This document shows, one piece after another, positions 60,089 to 64,000 of a stretch of DNA of 64,000 nt. Below the pieces are notes generated by a model. The model did no database searches. It was not told where the DNA came from and saw nothing but the letters and a program-made list of their open reading frames with translations. Position numbers and translations under genes: made by a program. The stretch lies in the NCBI RefSeq assembly GCF_003339845.1, contig NZ_PPTR01000007.1:1-64000 (forward strand), given 5' to 3'. Numbering within the stretch: position 1 is the first letter of the stretch; every line of letters begins with the position of its first letter. The stretch comes from Gordonibacter sp. 28C (GTDB taxonomy: Bacteria > Actinomycetota > Coriobacteriia > Coriobacteriales > Eggerthellaceae).

Positions 60089-61108
60089 TCACCCCACGGG
60101 CCCCCAGCGGCCGTCGGGGTAGCGGGCGGCGACGCCGGCGCGCTCGGCTTCGGCAAGGCGCTCCATGAGCCAGGCGCGCGGCTCGACGGTGCCGCAGGCG
60201 TCGCGGGCGACGGCGTAGAGGTCCTCCATTCCCAGCGGCTCGGCGGCCAGCGCGGCCGCGACGGGGTCGCACGCCGCGGCCCCGCGCGGTTTCGAGCGTC
60301 CGGATGCGCCGCGGCGGCGTGCCCGGCCGATACCGGAGGCGCCGTCCGCTCCGCCGGCTCCGTCCCTTTCCGCGCTTGCGCAGGCGGCGTCCAGGGCCGA
60401 GGACTCCCTCCCCTCAGGCGGCCATTGCTCCTGCCTCAGGCATCCGAACAGCGAGAACAGCGCGTCCTCGAACGTCTCGTCGTCCACGACGGGCACCGCG
60501 CCCTGGTACAGCAGGCGGTTCGCGCCGCGCGAGGAGGCCGAGGCGATCGAGCCCGGTACCACGAGCACGTCGCGGCCCGCCGCGAGCGCCTCGTCGGCCG
60601 TGGAGAATGTGCCCGACGGCAGCCCGGCCTCCACGATGAGCACGGCGCGCGCGAGACCCGCGATGAGGCGGTTGCGCAGCCTGAACATGTAGGGCCGCGG
60701 CTTCTGGGCCCACGGCTGCTCGGACACGACCGATCCCCCGCCGTCGACGATGCGCTGGAACAGGCCCGCATGGGCGGCCGGATACGGCTCGTCGCATCCC
60801 CCTCCCAGAAACGCCACCGTGGGCGCGCCCGCCTCGAGCGCGGCGCGGTGGGCGGCCGCGTCGCACCCGCGCGCCCCTCCCGATATCACCGTCACGCCGC
60901 GCTTCGCCGCCGCGCCGGCGAAGCGGCGCGCGCAGCCTATGCCGTAGGGAGTCGCCTTGCGCGCGCCCACCACGGCGAGCCCCGCGCGCAAGGCACCCGG
61001 GTCGCCCACCACGTAGAGCCTCTTCGGCGGGTCGGGCACGTCCGCCAACGCCGAGGGATAGAGCCCGTCGCCGGGCGCGAGCTCCGTGCGGGGCCCCGTC
61101 AACCGCAT
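60089..61108 (-). CDS. dprA: DNA-processing protein DprA/Smf
   Basis: 339-aa protein that binds incoming single-stranded DNA and loads RecA in natural transformation. The Rossmann-like DprA domain (about 25-235) has VVGARKATPYG, VISGGARGCDAAAH, EPYPAAHAGLF and MFRLRNRLIAGLARAVLIVEAG. A low-complexity Gly/Ala/Arg linker precedes a C-terminal winged helix (about 275-335). The start at 61108 overlaps comM by 10 nt, with GGGAGGGGGTGGGA upstream. Confidence 0.94.
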   Translation of the reverse strand: MRLTGPRTELAPGDGLYPSALADVPDPPKRLYVVGDPGALRAGLAVVGARKATPYGIGCARRFAGAAAKRGVTVISGGARGCDAAAHRAALEAGAPTVAFLGGGCDEPYPAAHAGLFQRIVDGGGSVVSEQPWAQKPRPYMFRLRNRLIAGLARAVLIVEAGLPSGTFSTADEALAAGRDVLVVPGSIASASSRGANRLLYQGAVPVVDDETFEDALFSLFGCLRQEQWPPEGRESSALDAACASAERDGAGGADGASGIGRARRRGASGRSKPRGAAACDPVAAALAAEPLGMEDLYAVARDACGTVEPRAWLMERLAEAERAGVAARYPDGRWGPVG

Positions 61109-62601
61109 GGTCCCACCCCCTCCCGTAAGCGGAAGGCGAGCGCCTCGCACAGATGGCCCCGGTTCACCGACGCCGCCTCCTCCATGTCGGCGACGGTGCG
61201 CGCCACCGCGAGCGTGCGCATGATGGCGCGCCCGCTCATGCGGGCCGCCCGGGCGGCGTCCTCGAAGAACCCCTCGTCATCGGCCGCCATCGCGCACGAG
61301 CGCACGAGGGCCTCGGCGCTTCCGTCGTCCCCGGCCCGCGCGCGGCGCCACGACGCGTACTCGCGCGCTCCCAGAACCGCGGCGCGCATGTCGTCCGACG
61401 ACGTTCCGCCGCCCGTGCCCAGCACGTCGCGCGGCAGTATGCGCCTCACGTCGATATGCAGGTCGATGCGGTCGACGAGCGGCCCCCCGATGCGGTTCTG
61501 GTAGGTGCTCACCTGCGCGAGCGTGCACGAGCATGCGCGCTCTGCGTCGCCGTAGTAGCCGCAGGGGCACGGGTTCGCCGCCGCCACGAGCATGAACCGG
61601 GCGGGGAACGACACGTTGCCGTCGGCGCGCGTCACCGTCACGCGCCCCGATTCCATGGGCTGGCGTATGCCCTGCAGCACGGAGGGCCTGAACTCGGGCA
61701 GCTCGTCCAAGAACAGCACGCCGTGATGCGCCAGCGATATCTCCCCCGGCCGAGGAGGCGTCCCGCCGCCCACGAGCCCGGCGGTCGTGGCGGAGTGGTG
61801 GGGGCTGCGGAACGGCCGCGCGCCGCCGAGCAGGGAGCCCACGTCCTCGCCCGCCACCGAGTGGATGAGCGCCGCCTCGAGCGCCTCGTCCTCCTCGAGC
61901 GGCGGCAGGATGGACGGCAGCCGCGAGGCGAGCATCGTCTTTCCCGAACCGGGCGGCCCCATCATGAGCACGCCGTGCCGGCCTGCGGCGGCGATCTGCA
62001 GCGCGCGTTTCGCCATGTCGTGGCCGGCCACGTCGCGGAAATCGAGGGACGCGCGCGTTCGGGAGGGACGCACGGGGGCCAGGGCCGCGAACTCGCCCGT
62101 GCGGAAGTCGGCGAGCGTGCGGGCGGCGCGCAGCTCGAGGCCGTCGATGGCCACGAGCCGCTCCGGCGCCGCGGCGCACACGAGCCGCGCCCCCAGGTCC
62201 CGGGCGCGCAACGCGTAGGCCAGAAGCCCGTCGACGGGCCGAACGGCTCCCTCGAGCGAGAGCTCGCCCACGAAGAGCGCGCCCTCGGCGACGCGCGGGT
62301 CCACCTGGCCCGTCGCCGCGAGCAGGCTCACCGCGATGGGCAGGTCGAAGCCCGACCCGGTCTTGCGCAGCGATCCGGGCGCGAGGTTCACCACCACCCG
62401 CTCGTTCGGCATGGAGAACCCCGTCGCCCGCAGGGCGGCGCGCACGCGCTCGCGGGCCTCCTGCACGGCGGCGTCGGGCATGCCCACGATGCAGAACGCC
62501 GGGATGCCGCTTCCCACGACCACCTCCACGTCCACCGGCACGGCCTCCACGCCGCGCAGCGTGGCGCCCTGCACGGCGAACCTTCCGTACACGCCGCTCA
62601 C
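61099..62601 (-). CDS. comM: YifB/ComM family Mg-chelatase-like AAA ATPase
   Basis: 500-aa protein, usual length. An N-terminal Lon-protease-like fold (about 5-165; VVVGSGIPAFCIVGMPDAAVQEARERV) is followed by an AAA+ domain with MMGPPGSGKTMLASRLPSILPPL, FRSPHHSATTAGLVGGG and GVLFLDELPEF, a Cys-rich insert (NPCPCGYYGD, CSC) and a C-terminal helical domain. ComM is a hexameric helicase that moves branches during transformation. The GTG at 62601 overlaps the yraN stop (GTGA). Confidence 0.94.
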   Translation of the reverse strand: MSGVYGRFAVQGATLRGVEAVPVDVEVVVGSGIPAFCIVGMPDAAVQEARERVRAALRATGFSMPNERVVVNLAPGSLRKTGSGFDLPIAVSLLAATGQVDPRVAEGALFVGELSLEGAVRPVDGLLAYALRARDLGARLVCAAAPERLVAIDGLELRAARTLADFRTGEFAALAPVRPSRTRASLDFRDVAGHDMAKRALQIAAAGRHGVLMMGPPGSGKTMLASRLPSILPPLEEDEALEAALIHSVAGEDVGSLLGGARPFRSPHHSATTAGLVGGGTPPRPGEISLAHHGVLFLDELPEFRPSVLQGIRQPMESGRVTVTRADGNVSFPARFMLVAAANPCPCGYYGDAERACSCTLAQVSTYQNRIGGPLVDRIDLHIDVRRILPRDVLGTGGGTSSDDMRAAVLGAREYASWRRARAGDDGSAEALVRSCAMAADDEGFFEDAARAARMSGRAIMRTLAVARTVADMEEAASVNRGHLCEALAFRLREGVGPCG

Positions 62602-63128
62602 CCCGCCGAGAACGCGCTTATATGGTGGCGCACGAGCGCGCGGTCGGGAGCCACCGCCACGAGCGAAACCACGTCGAAGCGCACCGGCACGTCGACCACG
62701 TCGTAATCTTGCAGGAAAAGCGCCGCTATGCGCTCGTAGCGGTTGCGCTTGGCCGCGTCCACCGCCTCGGACGGCAACCCCTTCTCGGTGTTCGATCGCG
62801 TCTTGACCTCCACGAACACGAGCGCGTCGCCGTCCCGCGCGATGATGTCGGCCTCGCCGGCGGCGCACGTCCAGTTGCGCTCGATGATCTCGTAGCCCAG
62901 CCGGTCGAGGAAGCGCGCGGCGGCGTCCTCCCCGCGCCGCCCGAGCTCCTGGTTGCGCCGGCCCTGCGAACGCGCGTCCCCGCCGGCCGCTTTCTTCTTC
63001 CGATTCCCCCTCGAACCCGACGTCCGTCGCTTGCCGGACCCGGAGGTGCCGCTCGGACCCTCCCCTTCCCTGCCTGCAACGTCTTCTTGCGGCCGTTCCC
63101 TCACGGCCGCGGTGCCGATCTCTTCCAT
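62598..63128 (-). CDS. YraN family endonuclease-like protein (UPF0102)
   Basis: 176 aa. The C-terminal 120 residues are the UPF0102 domain, a Holliday-junction-resolvase-like PD-(D/E)XK fold: NQELGRRGEDAAARFL, then AAGEADIIARDGDALVFVEVKTRS with the D and ExK catalytic residues. The N-terminal 55 residues are a basic, low-complexity extension (KRRTSGSRGNRKKK) not usual for the family. The ATG follows AAAGGGG, and a TATGAT hexamer lies at 63160-63155. First gene of yraN-comM-dprA. Confidence 0.9.
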   Translation of the reverse strand: MEEIGTAAVRERPQEDVAGREGEGPSGTSGSGKRRTSGSRGNRKKKAAGGDARSQGRRNQELGRRGEDAAARFLDRLGYEIIERNWTCAAGEADIIARDGDALVFVEVKTRSNTEKGLPSEAVDAAKRNRYERIAALFLQDYDVVDVPVRFDVVSLVAVAPDRALVRHHISAFSAG

Positions 63129-63456
63129 GCGATGCCCCTTTCTTCTCTACGGGCATCATAGAGCCGCAACCTTGCCGGGGAACCGTCGCGGAGACCTGCC
63201 GGGAGCCGGTCGAAGCCTGCACGTACCTTGCACGTCCGCCGTGCGAAGCTTTCGCGAACCTTGCACGGATCCAACGCGGATCTAGCGCGTTTTCGCCGCC
63301 GGGTGCGACCTCTTGCGATCGCCGCAGGTCAAACAGGGGAATGGGGGAAGCTGCGCGGTTGGAAGCCCATGCGGGGAACCTGCGGTCGCGCCGGTGGAAA
63401 ACACGGCGCGCGACGCGAGCCGGGGCGGATGCGGCCGCAGGACCGGGAAAAAGCGC
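63129..63456. other. Intergenic region upstream of yraN
   Basis: No gene. It contains two copies of accttgcacg (63225-63234 and 63258-63267), 33 bp or about three helix turns apart, and a partial third (accttgccgg) at 63169-63178. They flank the zone upstream of the yraN -10 and might bind a regulator. A few other copies of cctgc are present. Confidence 0.45.
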
Positions 63457-64000
63457 CTAGAACAGGGTGGGCTGCGTGAAGGCCGCGCAGAACGAGACGC
63501 GGTGGATGGGCGTGAGCCCGTGGCGCTTGATGGCCTCGATGTGCGCGGGGCTCGCGTACCCTTTGCAGGCGTCGAAGCCGTACTCGGGGTACTCTTCAGC
63601 GTAGCGGCACATGAGCGCGTCGCGCTCGACCTTCGCCACGACGGAGGCGGCGGCTATGGAGGCGCAGCGCGCGTCGCCTTTGACCACGTTGACCTCGCGC
63701 TCGTCGAGGCGCAGCGGGTTGCCGTCGAGCAGGACGACGTCGGGCCGCACGCCGGACGCCTCGATGCGCGCCACGGCGCGCCTGAAAGCCGTGACGAGCG
63801 AGGCCGTCATGCCCGCCGCGTCGATGTCGGCCGCTTCCACGTACTCGACGCACCACGCCACGGCCACCCGCTTGACCTCGAGCGCGATGCGCTCGCGCAC
63901 CTCGGGTTTGAGCTGCTTGGAATCGTTGAGGCCGTCCACGGCGGGCTCGAAGGGCAGCACCACGGCGCCAACCGCGAGGGGCCCCGCGAGGGGCCCGCGG
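63457..64000 (-). CDS. rnhB: Ribonuclease HII (partial, 5' end outside window)
   Basis: Cleaves the RNA of RNA-DNA hybrids and removes single ribonucleotides. The visible 181 codons include RGPLAGPLAVGAVVLP at the right edge (after the missing VDEAGRG motif), LNDSKQLKPEVRERI, the acidic VVLLDGNPLRLD, VVKGDARCASIAAASVVAKVERDALM and GFDACKGYASPAHIEAIKRHGLTPIHRVSF. The start lies beyond position 64000. It precedes yraN-comM-dprA, the order common in Gram-positives. Confidence 0.93.
   Translation of the reverse strand, partial: RGPLAGPLAVGAVVLPFEPAVDGLNDSKQLKPEVRERIALEVKRVAVAWCVEYVEAADIDAAGMTASLVTAFRRAVARIEASGVRPDVVLLDGNPLRLDEREVNVVKGDARCASIAAASVVAKVERDALMCRYAEEYPEYGFDACKGYASPAHIEAIKRHGLTPIHRVSFCAAFTQPTLF

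Overview
The window is high-G+C DNA, roughly two thirds G+C by eye, with densely packed genes, short intergenic gaps and many 4-26 nt gene overlaps. The gene content (WhiA with YvcK, RapZ and UvrC; a gap-pgk-tpiA-gpmI-secG cluster; a dlt operon; a Bce-type resistance module; a family of EamA-GNAT fusions) points to a Gram-positive actinobacterium. My best guess is class Coriobacteriia, family Eggerthellaceae (Eggerthella/Gordonibacter-like). That placement rests on general resemblance; there is no rRNA or marker alignment here.

Left part (1-8.9 kb): a radical SAM enzyme; a magnesium locus on the minus strand (a 108-aa membrane protein, a 19-codon leader ORF, the mgtA P-type ATPase, a 50-aa membrane protein, mgtC); a HAD phosphatase; a cation diffusion facilitator; tRNA-Leu(GAG); secG. 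Then (9-14 kb) a minus-strand glycolytic run gap-pgk-tpiA-gpmI, with intercistronic palindromes and dispersed repeats, and a REP-associated tyrosine transposase flanked by its own palindromes. Next (15-23 kb) comes the uvrC-rapZ-yvcK-whiA block and a uvrD-like helicase; uvrC and uvrD have near-identical promoters that place the start codon at the predicted transcription start.

The middle (22.9-29 kb) is a dltA-B-C-D operon followed by a 57-aa DltX-like protein and a membrane-anchored SxxK hydrolase that could be a D-alanine esterase (DltE-like). From 29 to 43 kb lie a DUF188 protein, a frameshifted small membrane protein, a DUF2130 protein, NADP-type glutamate dehydrogenase, a c-di-GMP signalling pair (an intact GGDEF protein coupled to a degenerate one) whose promoter spacer contains ten consecutive G residues, and two tandem EamA-GNAT fusion proteins beside a stand-alone GNAT. 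A perfect 40-bp palindrome separates an XRE regulator from a CpsD-like ATPase.

The right part (44-64 kb) holds uvrA, a PTS-EIIC/EAL fusion, a YgbA-type protein, a complete Bce-like module (response regulator, histidine kinase, ATPase, permease) ending in a frameshifted small membrane ORF, a self-controlled TetR unit with two matching operators, a lipoprotein, trmFO-xerD, a DUF4160/DUF2442 pair, and rnhB-yraN-comM-dprA. rnhB runs off the right edge.

The observations most worth following up are the mgtA leader ORF, the poly-G promoter of the diguanylate cyclase, the dltX plus esterase-like tail of the dlt operon, the leaderless uvr promoters, the transposase/palindrome family and the EamA-GNAT fusions. 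No CRISPR array, prophage, rRNA or complete IS element with transposition target duplications was seen.
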